Shown: positions 63,815 through 64,000 of the stretch, in pieces
Numbering within the stretch: the stretch's first letter is position 1
Layout of the letters: the number at the start of each line of letters is the position of its first letter
DNA from: Brumimicrobium oceani
GTDB lineage: Bacteria; Bacteroidota; Bacteroidia; Flavobacteriales_D; Crocinitomicaceae
DNA: 64,000 nt
Reading direction: 5' to 3'
Assembly: GCF_003143775.1 (NCBI RefSeq)
Contig: NZ_QFRJ01000003.1
Span: 224,188 to 288,187, forward strand
Position numbers and translations under genes: made by a program
The notes under the pieces: model-generated
Told to the model about the DNA's origin: nothing
Seen by the model: the letters and a program-made list of their open reading frames with translations, nothing else
Databases searched by the model: none

Positions 63815-64000
63815 AACCTTGCTAAATCCTTTCTTTTCAGGGTTCAAAAGGAAGCTTGATATATATTCTAATCCATATTTGAAAACCGATTTAGCTCTAT
63901 GACCATGCTTTTTTATTGTTATGGCCTTAACATACCTATCTAAATAATCACCAACATTGTAGCACCAAGCAAAGGCTATCATTACTAAACATATTAGTTT
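63785..64000. mobile_element. IS4-type insertion sequence, one end, running off the right edge
   Basis: The transposase C-terminus on the minus strand ends at the sensor gene, and ACTACATGACAATTTTC around 63790-63812 is placed like a terminal repeat. The exact end and any target duplication cannot be set, as the other end lies outside. Confidence 0.65.
63794..64000 (-). CDS. IS4-family transposase, C-terminal part
   Basis: An open frame of 69 codons reaches the window edge. It reads 'KLICLVMIAFAWCYNVGDYL' and 'KAITIKKHGHRAKSVFKYGL' and 'YISSFLLNPEKKGFSKVLL'. This is the typical end of IS4/IS5-like transposases of Bacteroidota ('IKKHGRxAxSxFKYGL'). The last residues differ from the common 'FLSCT' ending and a near-match occurs one base out of frame, so the tail may be shifted. 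The N-terminus and catalytic DDE residues lie beyond the window. Confidence 0.8.
   Translation of the reverse strand, partial: KLICLVMIAFAWCYNVGDYLDRYVKAITIKKHGHRAKSVFKYGLEYISSFLLNPEKKGFSKVLLKIVM

Noticed and set aside
1..64000. tRNA, rRNA, CRISPR or riboswitch elements
   Set aside because: I looked for tRNA T-loop patterns, regular spaced repeats with spacers, and conserved riboswitch cores and saw none that could be supported.

Overview
The window comes from an AT-rich member of the Bacteroidota, most likely a flavobacterium-like lineage. The evidence is the gliding genes gldF and gldG, the short Bacteroidetes-type MenE, an SLBB export protein with a Wzc-type tyrosine kinase, a TonB-dependent receptor, a SusC-free surface repertoire of OmpA, PD40 and beta-barrel proteins, and many promoters of the Bacteroidetes sigma type (TAnnTTTG at -7, often with TTG about 19 bp upstream). 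Genus is not determinable from the sequence alone. No rRNA, tRNA or CRISPR array was seen.

Layout. 1-8.9 kb: end of an arginase gene, a lipoprotein, ftsK, a LolA-like carrier, a two-gene polysaccharide export/tyrosine kinase unit and a beta-barrel protein. 9.4-16.1 kb (minus strand): guaA, a LysM/periplasmic-binding fusion and hemF in a tightly coupled run, then phoH and purC. 16.6-23.9 kb (plus): SAM hydroxide adenosyltransferase family, a small monooxygenase-like protein, gldF, gldG, a DUF4340-like protein, dnaN and a lipoprotein. 23.9-26.8 kb: comEC (minus) and hisS (plus) diverge from a purine-rich array of about 52-bp tandem repeats. 26.8-32.5 kb: hisS, hutH and a family of small four-helix membrane proteins, two of which lie in an 845-bp near-perfect direct duplication. 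32.5-42.7 kb: MFS and MATE exporters, small domain proteins (PepSY-like, DUF1697, PEGA/SHOCT, DUF5522), an acyl-CoA-dehydrogenase-like protein, aroB, proline dehydrogenase and HutD. 42.8-45.0 kb (minus): a decayed accessory island with a frameshifted RhuM gene, a TOTE-type primase/helicase stub, its usual small neighbour, and a DUF6602 protein. 45.2-64 kb: tex, an rRNA/tRNA methyltransferase, PQQ-type sugar dehydrogenase and TonB receptor, CoA transferase, nagB, thioredoxin, menE plus a J-domain protein, a queE-ompA-ubiA-maf operon, and a two-component propeller sensor gene cut short by an IS4-type transposase at the right edge.

Most of the window is ordinary chromosomal housekeeping with short operons linked by 1-4 nt overlaps. 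The parts worth attention are the duplicated membrane-protein cassette, the repeat array between comEC and hisS, the eroded TOTE/RhuM/DUF6602 island, the IS-disrupted sensor, a diverged two-copy intergenic element that keeps a common reading-frame end and a downstream hairpin, and promoters that sit so close to start codons that leaderless transcripts are likely.
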